Below are positions 39,727-47,849 of a stretch of DNA of 50,520 nucleotides, in pieces. Position 1 is the stretch's first letter, and the number at the start of each line of letters is the position of its first letter. The notes beneath the pieces were generated by a model. That model saw nothing but the letters and a program-made list of their open reading frames with translations, was not told the DNA's origin and did no database searches. The position numbers and the translations under genes were made by a program. Source of the stretch: an uncultured bacterium (lineage in GTDB: Bacteria > Pseudomonadota > Alphaproteobacteria > Rs-D84); NCBI GenBank assembly GCA_950096895.1, contig CATNBF010000006.1, positions 1 to 50,520 on the forward strand. Reading direction: 5' to 3'.

Positions 39727-41481
39727 TTAGTTTTTCTTGCGCACGCTGATGTGCACTTCGCGTAATTGGGCTTCGGTCACTTCGCGTGGTGCCCCTAGCA
39801 TTAAATCCTGGCCACGTTGATTGGTCGGGAATAACACAACTTCGCGCAGGTTTTGGGCCCCCAGCATGATTTGCACCAACCGGTCAATACCGAATGCGCA
39901 TCCCCCGTGGGGTGGGGCCCCGTATTGAAATGCCGCATACATGCCACCAAATTTTTCCTTTACATCTTCGGGGCCGTATCCTGCAATTTCAAATGCCTGG
40001 ACCATGGTGTCGGGGTTATAGTTGCGCAGACCCCCACTGCAAATCTCTGCCCCGTTCAAGACCATATCGAACTGATTCGCCTTGATCGCCAGCGGGTCAC
40101 CCGTTAAATCACCCTTGGGCAGACTAAACGGATTATGGCCAAAGTCGATGGCCCCCGTTTCTTCGTTCAATTCATAGAACGGGAAATCTTCGATCCAGCA
40201 CAGACGGAATTCCTGGTCATCAATTAATTCCAAATCACGCCCCAGTTTGTCACGCAACTTGCCCGCCGCACGTGCCGCGGCATCTTTTTGATCGCAAACA
40301 AAGAACAAGGTTGCATTGTCGCCTGCGATTTGGCGCAAGGCATCAATCCGCGCCGCATCCAGTTTCTTGGCGACAGGGCCCTTGGCTTCGTCGCCAAAGA
40401 CAATGTATCCCAATCCCCCCAGGCCCAGTTCGGACACCGCATATTCGCCCAGCTTGTCAAAGAATGACCGCGGTTTGTCGGCGGTATTTGGTGCCGGAAT
40501 CGCACGCACGACGGCCCCATTTTCGATGGCCGTGGCAAAAATACCAAAATCCGATCCACGGAACACATCCGTCACATCTGAAATTTCAATCGGGTTGCGC
40601 AAATCCGGCTTGTCCGATCCGTATTTCAGCATGGCTGTATCATACGCAATATGTGGAATTTCATCGCAAATTTTCGCATTCGGGACAAATTCGCGGATTA
40701 ATTGCGGCATTAATTCATCGCCCACCGCCTGGATATCGCCTAGGTCTACAAACGACATTTCCAAATCCAACTGATAAAATTCAATCAAACGGTCGGCACG
40801 CAAATCTTCGTCACGGAAACACGGCGCAATTTGAAAGTACCGGTCAAAGCCCGCGATTTGAATCAATTGCTTGAACTGTTGCGGGGCCTGGGGCAAGGCA
40901 TAGAACATACCATGATGATTACGCGACGGCACGATATAATCGCGTGCGCCTTCGGGACTGGACACTGTTAAAATCGGTGTCTGGAATTCGGAAAATCCCA
41001 TATCCCACATTTTATCACGCAAAAATTTCATCACCCGGTTGCGGGTTAAAATGTTATGATGCAAAGAATCACGGCGCAGATCGATATAACGATGCTTTAA
41101 CCGCAAATCTTCGGAAACGTTCCCATCATCACCAAATACCTGGAATGGCAAAACCTCTGCATTGGTCAGCACGGTCCAAGATGTCCCTTGAACTTCTATC
41201 TGGCCAGTGGGGATTTTATCATTGACGGCCGCCGTGTCACGCGCAACAACCGTGCCAGTGATTTGAATAACGCTTTCGGGGCGCACCGCCGCCAGCGCAT
41301 CATCGGCACCGTCGAAAACACATTGGGTGATGCCATAATTGTCGCGCAGATCGATAAACATCAATCCCCCGTGGTCACGCTTGCGATGAACCCAACCGGA
41401 CAATGTAACAACGTCGCCCACATTCCCCGCGCGCAGTTCCCCACACGTATGCGTTCTGTATTTTGATTTTAATGGTAACAT
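39727..41481 (-). CDS. aspS: Aspartyl-tRNA synthetase
   Basis: YRTHTCGELRAGNVGDVVTLSGWVHRKRDHGGLMFIDLRDNYGITQCVF...QSPQQFKQ-like QAPQQFKQLIQIAGFDRYFQIAPCFRDEDLRADR. Start ATG 41481 (MLPLKSKYRTHTC). Confidence 0.97.
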   Translation of the reverse strand: MLPLKSKYRTHTCGELRAGNVGDVVTLSGWVHRKRDHGGLMFIDLRDNYGITQCVFDGADDALAAVRPESVIQITGTVVARDTAAVNDKIPTGQIEVQGTSWTVLTNAEVLPFQVFGDDGNVSEDLRLKHRYIDLRRDSLHHNILTRNRVMKFLRDKMWDMGFSEFQTPILTVSSPEGARDYIVPSRNHHGMFYALPQAPQQFKQLIQIAGFDRYFQIAPCFRDEDLRADRLIEFYQLDLEMSFVDLGDIQAVGDELMPQLIREFVPNAKICDEIPHIAYDTAMLKYGSDKPDLRNPIEISDVTDVFRGSDFGIFATAIENGAVVRAIPAPNTADKPRSFFDKLGEYAVSELGLGGLGYIVFGDEAKGPVAKKLDAARIDALRQIAGDNATLFFVCDQKDAAARAAGKLRDKLGRDLELIDDQEFRLCWIEDFPFYELNEETGAIDFGHNPFSLPKGDLTGDPLAIKANQFDMVLNGAEICSGGLRNYNPDTMVQAFEIAGYGPEDVKEKFGGMYAAFQYGAPPHGGCAFGIDRLVQIMLGAQNLREVVLFPTNQRGQDLMLGAPREVTEAQLREVHISVRKKN

Positions 41482-41736
41482 TTTGGTCCCTTTTTTTCTG
41501 TGCGGAACCAATTGATCTGAAATCTTTGGCCCCGTTGTTTTTCGATAATCGGGGGCGCAATTGTTATTGCGCGGTGCCACCCCGGCTTGTCACTTGGTTA
41601 GTTGGGTTTTACCACTCCGCGGTTGTCAGTCGCATCATCGCCGGCGCGCCCGTAAATTTGTGCTTAAAGCATAGTGGACAATTTCCCAAAACGCAAGGGA
41701 AATTATTTATCGCGGCCGCGCCGGCAATTCCTTTTT
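41482..41736 (-). promoter_or_regulatory. aspS leader with T-box riboswitch core motif
   Basis: Reverse strand contains GGGGTGGCACCGCG (41583..41570), matching T-box consensus GGGTGGNACCGCG, ~90 nt upstream of the aspS start and in the same orientation. Confidence 0.6.
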
Positions 41737-42480
41737 CTATCGCGCCTTAGCCATCATTTTGGCAGATATGTATAAATCCGATTTGCCGCGTGTCGCCTTT
41801 TGATATGGATTTGGGGTTTCGGCCAAAGCCTGCTTTAACCGCGTATAGTTATCAATGGCCTTGACGGTAAATCCGGCTGATTGCAGAATTTGCACCATAT
41901 CGACCAAGGGTTCAATGGCACTTTTTTCCGATATCATAAATCCCAAATTGGTCAAATCCACTGTACGAAACGCCACAGCCAGATCCAGTTTTTGCCCTTG
42001 TTTTAAGGGAATGCGTCGCCAGTCTTTGGAAAAATTAAACCGGTCGTCGCTGTAATCGTGTTTATATTGCACATCAAACCCATAATTGGCCCCTGCAACC
42101 AATGCCACCAGGTCTTGCAAGACAATCATGCTATAGTACGTATTAGGCTGGTCCACCAGACGCATAGGATCATCGATATTAATTTCCAATCGTACATAGG
42201 AAATTCTCATCTGTCCCATAGACAAATTCCATGTCACCATTAAGGCATCAAGCAGATTTTGGGGGTTATTAATTGAAATCTTAACATTTTTATAATTCTT
42301 GGCAGAATATCTGATGTCGCCTTGATAGTCCTGAACATTAGCATCTGTGATGTATAACGTGTCCTGTTCCCGGATGATTTCATCCATATCACAGTCAAAA
42401 TTTTCCCGGTCACATCCGGTCAATGCCGCCGCCCCGCCAACCATCGCGGCGGCGATGGTTCCACGTTTTACCCCGCGCAT
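41737..42480 (-). CDS. Predicted lipoprotein, paralogue A of a tandem pair
   Basis: Lipobox AALTGC; C-terminal LTNLGFMISEKSAIEPLVDMVQILQSAGFTVKAIDNYTRLKQAL shared with the next gene. Confidence 0.7.
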   Translation of the reverse strand: MRGVKRGTIAAAMVGGAAALTGCDRENFDCDMDEIIREQDTLYITDANVQDYQGDIRYSAKNYKNVKISINNPQNLLDALMVTWNLSMGQMRISYVRLEINIDDPMRLVDQPNTYYSMIVLQDLVALVAGANYGFDVQYKHDYSDDRFNFSKDWRRIPLKQGQKLDLAVAFRTVDLTNLGFMISEKSAIEPLVDMVQILQSAGFTVKAIDNYTRLKQALAETPNPYQKATRGKSDLYISAKMMAKAR

Positions 42481-42616
42481 TAATTTGGTTTAATATTTCT
42501 TTGAATTTAACCATTTTTTATTCCTTTGTTTTTGATTATATCACATGTGTGACATGTTATAGAAATCATTTCTCGCGATGCATGTGTCAATGCGTTTGAC
42601 CCGGTTGTCCCCCAAC

Positions 42617-43414
42617 CTAACGTGATCGGTTATGAAATGCATCTTTGCCCAAGTACAGTGATTGTGACTGATCAGGCACAATTCCCGATACAAAATACGG
42701 GTTTTTGGCATCTTTTAACGCCACGTTTAACCGTGGAAAATTATCCAGACCAATAATCTTAAATCCCACAGATTGCAATATATGAACAATATCGACAAAG
42801 GGACGCAAAGAACTGGCCTCATTAACAAAAGGGCCAATATTTGATATATCCAGCGTTTGAAACCCAACCCTAAAATTAAAATCGATATTAGGGGCCAGCT
42901 TGCGCGTCTCTATCCGATCTGTAAAGGCAATATTTACAATATCATCGGCAAACATCACTTCGTATACATTTATTTGTTTATAAACTAACGCCGACACCAA
43001 CTGGGCCATATTCACAAGCGCGTCCATCGCAGCAAAGTTATTGATCTTGGGCATATTGGGACAACTTAACGTCACATCTAAATTAACATGATAACGATCT
43101 TGGTTAAACGCATAATTATTCAAGAAATTTCGAACCAAGGCCAACGCCGCCCCGATATTACCGGGATCATGAATAACTATTTTAATTTTATTATATTTAA
43201 CCAGGTCATAATATGTAAAATCATTAATATTTGCGTCATTAATGACCAACGGCGTTTCAAAAACCAGAACCTGGTCTGCGATTAATTGGGCATCGCACCC
43301 AACAACACCTGGGGCGGCCCCCAATGCCGCCACGCCAATCGCGCCACGTCTGAAACCACGGGCCAGATGTGATAACTTGGCCGGGGCCGCCATTAATTGT
43401 TTCTTGATGTCCAT
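42617..43414 (-). CDS. Predicted lipoprotein, paralogue B of a tandem pair
   Basis: Lipobox GVVGC; C-terminal ISNIGPFVNEASSLRPFVDIVHILQSVGFKIIGLDNFPRLNVAL aligns with gene 41737..42480. Confidence 0.7.
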   Translation of the reverse strand: MDIKKQLMAAPAKLSHLARGFRRGAIGVAALGAAPGVVGCDAQLIADQVLVFETPLVINDANINDFTYYDLVKYNKIKIVIHDPGNIGAALALVRNFLNNYAFNQDRYHVNLDVTLSCPNMPKINNFAAMDALVNMAQLVSALVYKQINVYEVMFADDIVNIAFTDRIETRKLAPNIDFNFRVGFQTLDISNIGPFVNEASSLRPFVDIVHILQSVGFKIIGLDNFPRLNVALKDAKNPYFVSGIVPDQSQSLYLGKDAFHNRSR

Positions 43415-43469
43415 TGACCGCTATCCTTTATCTTTATACTATGTTAAATTATAGCAGAGTGATGAAATA

Positions 43470-43499
43470 AAACAAGTCCCCCATGGGGACTTGTCAAAA
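43470..43499. terminator. Hairpin terminator
   Basis: AACAAGTCCCCCATGGGGACTTGTCAAAA. Confidence 0.5.
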
Positions 43500-43536
43500 C
43501 ATTCTGGATGGGTCATTATGGCCCTATGGGGCTAAT

Positions 43537-44019
43537 TTAATCCAGATTAAACCGCTTTTTATATGCATCAAAAGTAAGCAATTTATCACTTGATAATACC
43601 GCATCTCTTAACTTTATATACTTTTTTACAATATTTATATCCATGTCTTGTGCCCCAGCATATGAAAAATCATCATTATAAAATTGTTCAATTCCTTGCT
43701 GTTTGTCGAACAACCAAAAATCATTAGGTTGCCAACCATCTGAAAATATAGTTTTAACAATGTTTTCATAATCACTGCGCATCATAAAAAAATATTCCGC
43801 CCCCAGCGTTATCTGGTCTGGGTAATACACAGCAACCCCCATCTTGTTATAATCAGTCGGCCCGGAATCTGGAATCAATTTCACTCGAATATGTCTTGCA
43901 CCTGCCTTTACTTTGCGCGCAATATTCATATTCCATTCTATATGACTTGGGCCTAATTCAGACATTTTTGGAATGTCACCATCCAAAAAACGTTTTAAGA
44001 TTGGTTGTTCGTTTTCCAT
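43537..44019 (-). CDS. Hypothetical protein, 160 aa
   Basis: ORF with clear start, no recognised domain. Confidence 0.5.
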   Translation of the reverse strand: MENEQPILKRFLDGDIPKMSELGPSHIEWNMNIARKVKAGARHIRVKLIPDSGPTDYNKMGVAVYYPDQITLGAEYFFMMRSDYENIVKTIFSDGWQPNDFWLFDKQQGIEQFYNDDFSYAGAQDMDINIVKKYIKLRDAVLSSDKLLTFDAYKKRFNLD

Positions 44020-44146
44020 ATTATATGCAATACGCGTGTCAATCTTTATTGCTTCGATTTTATAATTATCAAATGATACCTTTAAAATATTTTAACCTTT
44101 CGATATTTAACATACACAAGTATCAGACTGGGCAAAATCAATAATA

Positions 44147-44173
44147 AAAAGCATCCGAAAAGATGCTTCATAT
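44147..44173 (-). terminator. Terminator downstream of tRNA-Thr
   Basis: GAAGCATCTTTTCGGATGCTTTTTATT (reverse strand). Confidence 0.75.
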
Positions 44174-44177
44174 CACA

Positions 44178-44251
44178 TGGTGCCCTAAGCAAGAATCGGA
44201 CTTGCGACTCGTCCTTACCAAGGACGTGTTTTACCACTAGACTATTAGGGC
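44178..44251 (-). tRNA. tRNA-Thr (GGT)
   Basis: GCCCTAATAGTCTAGTGGTAAAACACGTCCTTGGTAAGGACGAGTCGCAAGTCCGATTCTTGCTTAGGGCACCA; anticodon loop TTGGTAA. Confidence 0.9.
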
Positions 44252-44347
44252 GTTTTGATTTCTTGGCTATTATACGGGTCAAGGATAAAAAATCAAGTCT
44301 AAAATTTACCCCGCGTGATGCGGGGTACAACATTCTTGGGGGCCGCA

Positions 44348-44923
44348 TTATTCGATACAACAATTGACCGCCGTTTTAACCCAATTCTTTAATTTTGATA
44401 TCCCGCCTGATGTTGGGATGTCGGTTGGACACACGTCGACCGGGGTAACATTGTCTTTTTTGGACGTCGCCGTCTTTGGGGCAGATGGCATGTACTTTAA
44501 CGTTGTCGCACCGTCATTTAACATACCCATATTCAATCCCCAAAAGATACAATACAGACCGTATGACTGATCAAACAAGTCATAGGCCACATCCCGATCA
44601 CCGGCGGCCAAGGCCTTGGTCCCCACTTCGAACAAACGCATAGATGACGCCAACAAGTGTTTAGAGATGCACCATACTTCCCCTTCGTATGATGGGATAA
44701 CCTTTAACATTAATTTTTTACGTTGTTCCCTGATTTCGTTAATCATATCATAAAACGCATGTTTGCCGGTTTTGGCCCCAGAAAACATCAGATGTTCTTC
44801 GATAGAAATTAAATTCATAATACCAATGGTTAAATCTTGATCCGACGACAGATCTTTGGGATTAACCTTTTTCGCAGCATCCAGTTTTTCAACAAATTCT
44901 TGGACATTTTTGATTTTTTGCAT
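44348..44923 (-). CDS. Hypothetical protein
   Basis: 191 aa from ATG 44923 (MQKIKNVQEF); helical; overlaps none if this start is used. Confidence 0.55.
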   Translation of the reverse strand: MQKIKNVQEFVEKLDAAKKVNPKDLSSDQDLTIGIMNLISIEEHLMFSGAKTGKHAFYDMINEIREQRKKLMLKVIPSYEGEVWCISKHLLASSMRLFEVGTKALAAGDRDVAYDLFDQSYGLYCIFWGLNMGMLNDGATTLKYMPSAPKTATSKKDNVTPVDVCPTDIPTSGGISKLKNWVKTAVNCCIE

Positions 44924-44946
44924 CTTTTCTCCCAATTTTTTATTTT

Positions 44947-45441
44947 TTAGCAAATGGTTAAGATCCAGCTGGCCACCGCCAAAACCACAATCGGCAAGAC
45001 CACTTTTTCAAAGGCAAAATGTGCATGGCCGCCATTTCTTGCCTTCATCCAATCATAAATCTTTTCTGTGACGATAAACAACAATCCCCCCAAAATCGTT
45101 CCAAACAGCAAGGGATCAACCCGCAGAAAACCAAAATAAGTACACGGGCTATACGTCACGTTTCCAATATAGGCAAACCCAATCGATGCCATCATTGCCC
45201 CCAACACCAACGCATTACGCCCCCAGAAACGCCAGCCGCGCCGATCCATAAACTTGATCACCCAATACCCCATCAATACCAAAAACGCCCCAACCCACAG
45301 GCCGGCGACCGCATCCGGCACACCCATGCGCCGCGTAATCGGCAATGCCGCCCCAATGGCAATCGTACACACCGGACAGGCCGGATTTGCCATCGCTGGA
45401 ACCGACAAAAACATCATCAAAAACATCAGTGCTTTCTTCAT
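44947..45441 (-). CDS. Hypothetical integral membrane protein with N-terminal CPVC motif
   Basis: Signal-like MKKALMFLMMFLSVPAMANPACPVCTIAIGAALPITRRMGVPDAVAGLWVGAF, multiple TM segments. Confidence 0.6.
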   Translation of the reverse strand: MKKALMFLMMFLSVPAMANPACPVCTIAIGAALPITRRMGVPDAVAGLWVGAFLVLMGYWVIKFMDRRGWRFWGRNALVLGAMMASIGFAYIGNVTYSPCTYFGFLRVDPLLFGTILGGLLFIVTEKIYDWMKARNGGHAHFAFEKVVLPIVVLAVASWILTIC

Positions 45442-45576
45442 TTCCCTTTCCTTTTATTATATATGATTTTTAATATATATTATTTACAATATATATAAAA
45501 AGTCAAATAAATATTTGCCCCGTCCCCCCAATCATGATATGAATAAGGTAACAGATATCGCAAAGGATACCACGAA

Positions 45577-46245
45577 ATGTCAAATGCCCCATTACCTGAT
45601 GTCAAGATTGCCTGTCAATTGCCGCCAGAAATTATGGCACGTGCCGCCCAAGGGATTGGGTACATCGCGCATCCAACACGGTTACGGATCTTGGAATATC
45701 TGGACGTGGCTGGCCGGTCATCTGTATCGGCGATTGCGCATCATGTCAACATTGCCCCCACCATTGTATCCCAGCATTTGAAGAAAATGCGCGACGCCCA
45801 TCTGGTGCAAACAACACGGCGGGGAATTTTTGTGTATTACGAAATTGGCGGCGAATATCCCGCCAGCATATTTGTCTGTCTGCGCAAATTGTTTGGATTT
45901 ATGACAGATCAATTAAAATTCTTGCGCGATGGCTATCGGGAAATTTTACCCGAAGATTATACAACCATGGCCGCCAGTCGGATTAAACTATTTGCCCATA
46001 CGGATAAAATGCGCATCTTGGAATTTCTGACCTATCGCGGGGAATCATGTGTGGGCCAGATTGTAGATGGGGTCAACCTGCCCCAGGCGGTTGTATCTCA
46101 ATATTTGAAAAAGTTGGCCGATGATGATTTTGTGGCATCGCGGCGTGATGGTCGCTATGTCCGATATACCATCACCCCAGGCGTTCATAAAACCACCATC
46201 GGGTGTATTCATCGACGCTATGAACGGGTGGGTAACAACTTTTAG
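45577..46245 (+). CDS. ArsR-type transcriptional regulator with two tandem winged-helix domains
   Basis: Repeat 1 HPTRLRILEYLDVAGRSSVSAIAHHVNIAPTIVSQHLKKMRDAHLVQTTRRGIFVYY; repeat 2 HTDKMRILEFLTYRGESCVGQIVDGVNLPQAVVSQYLKKLADDDFVASRRDGRYVRY. Confidence 0.82.
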   Translation: MSNAPLPDVKIACQLPPEIMARAAQGIGYIAHPTRLRILEYLDVAGRSSVSAIAHHVNIAPTIVSQHLKKMRDAHLVQTTRRGIFVYYEIGGEYPASIFVCLRKLFGFMTDQLKFLRDGYREILPEDYTTMAASRIKLFAHTDKMRILEFLTYRGESCVGQIVDGVNLPQAVVSQYLKKLADDDFVASRRDGRYVRYTITPGVHKTTIGCIHRRYERVGNNF

Positions 46246-46406
46246 ATGCGCGCATCCCATCATAATGCAACAATTTGAAAATTTATAAAATCACGCGTTG
46301 ATGCATGATTCTGTGACAAATTACTATAAATCCACCCAGATGTGACCGGCATCCTGTCGTTGGTGAATTTGCTTGTTTGAAACCTTGGCGGGTGCCCTTG
46401 AATCAA

Positions 46407-46450
46407 AAAATAAAAAGCCCCATGCGGGGCATTTGAATTTTGGTAGCGGG
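46407..46450 (-). terminator. Terminator module abutting a TGGTAGCGGG tRNA-3'-end-like remnant
   Basis: AAAATAAAAAGCCCCATGCGGGGCATTTGAATTTTGGTAGCGGG, near-duplicate of 46631..46672. Confidence 0.5.
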
Positions 46451-46660
46451 CCGGGAATTCGTCGGCGATGATGTTGTCACATCACCGCGCGACGGAACAG
46501 CGCAAATTCGCATCTGCGACCGGTATGTTCCCACATGCCTATTTGCTTGTTTGACCCCCCTTGTGAACACCCACAAAAATTTTCAATTTTTGCGGGGCCC
46601 GGTTTCGGAGGTTCAAGTCTATCGTTGCCAAAATAAAAACCCCATTCGGGGCGATTTAAT

Positions 46661-46707
46661 TTTGGTAGCGGGAGAGGGACTTGAACCCCCGACACGCGGA
46701 TTATGAT
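46661..46707 (-). repeat. Direct repeat copy 1: partial tRNA-Met 3' end (att-like)
   Basis: TTTGGTAGCGGGAGAGGGACTTGAACCCCCGACACGCGGATTATGAT, 47/47 identical to 47685..47731. Confidence 0.9.
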
Positions 46708-46780
46708 ATTTCTGAGCTGAAAATCAAAAAACGCAGATTTCCGCGCCTTTTAGCCCGTTTTTATTCATCGCTTTTTCGTC

Positions 46781-46800
46781 CATATAGTCTACATATAGTC
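46781..46800 (+). repeat. CATATAGTC iterons, left cluster (2 copies, 11-bp period)
   Basis: CATATAGTCTACATATAGTC. Confidence 0.8.
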
Positions 46801-46926
46801 CCACGGATATAAAAAAATCAACTTTGTTGTATTTTTATCCATAATTATCCCGTGAACCGAATAATCCCCAAACCAAATTGACTGATACGGTTATAATGAG
46901 TAAAGTATATATACAATGGTCATAAA

Positions 46927-47562
46927 ATGAAACTTGTAAAACTATTTTGCTTATATATCACTTTGGCAATATCTCCTGCCATTGCGACGGATAAATATTA
47001 TTTGGTTCAATGGAGTATTGATGCACATTGGATTCGTGTGGCTTATCCGCAATTGGCATTTACAGACGGATTTAAAATAGCGGGAAGCGAACGGGAAAAT
47101 CGGTATATCAGTCCGTATGAATTATCAAAAGAAGATTGTTTGAATAGAGTAGAGAATACATTAAACGGCTATAAAAAAACATATAACCGCGTTATGCAAC
47201 AGAAAGACAGTTTTTATAATTCTGCCAAACGCTCCATTGCAGAAAAATCTTATGTTGTGGATGATTTGTCTGATGAATATTACAGTTATTACTGCATACC
47301 GGTTGATATGTGGAACAATATAAAACCATCGACGGATGCCAAGGATGAAGATTATATTACAGGCGATGAACAAAGATATAAGGATATTGATTCATTTGTA
47401 GAGATATTAAAGCCCTGTGGAATAAGTGAATTGACTGTGAATAATGTCTTGATTCCGGAAACGCCTTTTATATGCGAAAAATATAACGCCGAACAACCGA
47501 TTCCGCACAAGACATATAATGGACTTGTCGGATACCAGAAATTCATCAGTTCAAAGAAATAA
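46927..47562 (+). CDS. Predicted secreted hypothetical protein (cargo of the tRNA-Met element)
   Basis: MKLVKLFCLYITLAISPAIATD signal peptide; 211 aa; no recognised domain. Confidence 0.65.
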   Translation: MKLVKLFCLYITLAISPAIATDKYYLVQWSIDAHWIRVAYPQLAFTDGFKIAGSERENRYISPYELSKEDCLNRVENTLNGYKKTYNRVMQQKDSFYNSAKRSIAEKSYVVDDLSDEYYSYYCIPVDMWNNIKPSTDAKDEDYITGDEQRYKDIDSFVEILKPCGISELTVNNVLIPETPFICEKYNAEQPIPHKTYNGLVGYQKFISSKK

Positions 47563-47577
47563 TGATAATCACCAGGT

Positions 47578-47609
47578 CATATAGTCAACCATATAGTCCA
47601 CATATAGTC
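47578..47609 (+). repeat. CATATAGTC iterons, right cluster (3 copies)
   Basis: CATATAGTCAACCATATAGTCCACATATAGTC. Confidence 0.8.
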
Positions 47610-47684
47610 AAAATACAAAGAATTTGGATTTAGATATAAACTTCGCGAAATTTAGAAATTAAAAAATCCCGGAAATCCGGGGGA

Positions 47685-47731
47685 TTTGGTAGCGGGAGAG
47701 GGACTTGAACCCCCGACACGCGGATTATGAT
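47685..47731 (-). repeat. Direct repeat copy 2 within the intact tRNA-Met (att-like)
   Basis: Same 47 bp as 46661..46707. Confidence 0.9.
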
Positions 47732-47763
47732 TCCGCTGCTCTAACCAACTGAGCTATCCCGCC
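47687..47763 (-). tRNA. tRNA-Met (CAT), probably elongator
   Basis: GGCGGGATAGCTCAGTTGGTTAGAGCAGCGGAATCATAATCCGCGTGTCGGGGGTTCAAGTCCCTCTCCCGCTACCA. Confidence 0.93.
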
Positions 47764-47849
47764 AAACGCATCGCATTATATCAAACTTTTTTTCAAATGC
47801 AAGAAACAAATCCATTTGATTTTTTTCATGGCTCAATTTATTATTCAAA

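Larger units (their letters stand above)
46661..47731. mobile_element. Small integrase-less element inserted at the 3' end of tRNA-Met
   Basis: 47-bp perfect flanking repeats 1,024 bp apart; intact tRNA reconstituted on one side; CATATAGTC iterons inside both ends; one cargo ORF. Confidence 0.65.

Noticed and set aside
44082-44363. 93-aa ORF overlapping tRNA-Thr
   Set aside because: Contains translated tRNA-Thr sequence (RPNSLVVKHVLGKDESQVRFLLRAP); spurious.
46585-46625. GGTTCAAGTCTATCGTTGCCA as a second tRNA 3' end on the + strand
   Set aside because: I found no matching 5' acceptor or anticodon arm upstream, so it is not callable as a tRNA.
46440-46706. ORF ending ...LVAGEGLEPPTRGL
   Set aside because: Classic spurious translation antisense to a tRNA 3' end; the DNA is the tRNA-Met repeat and terminator modules.
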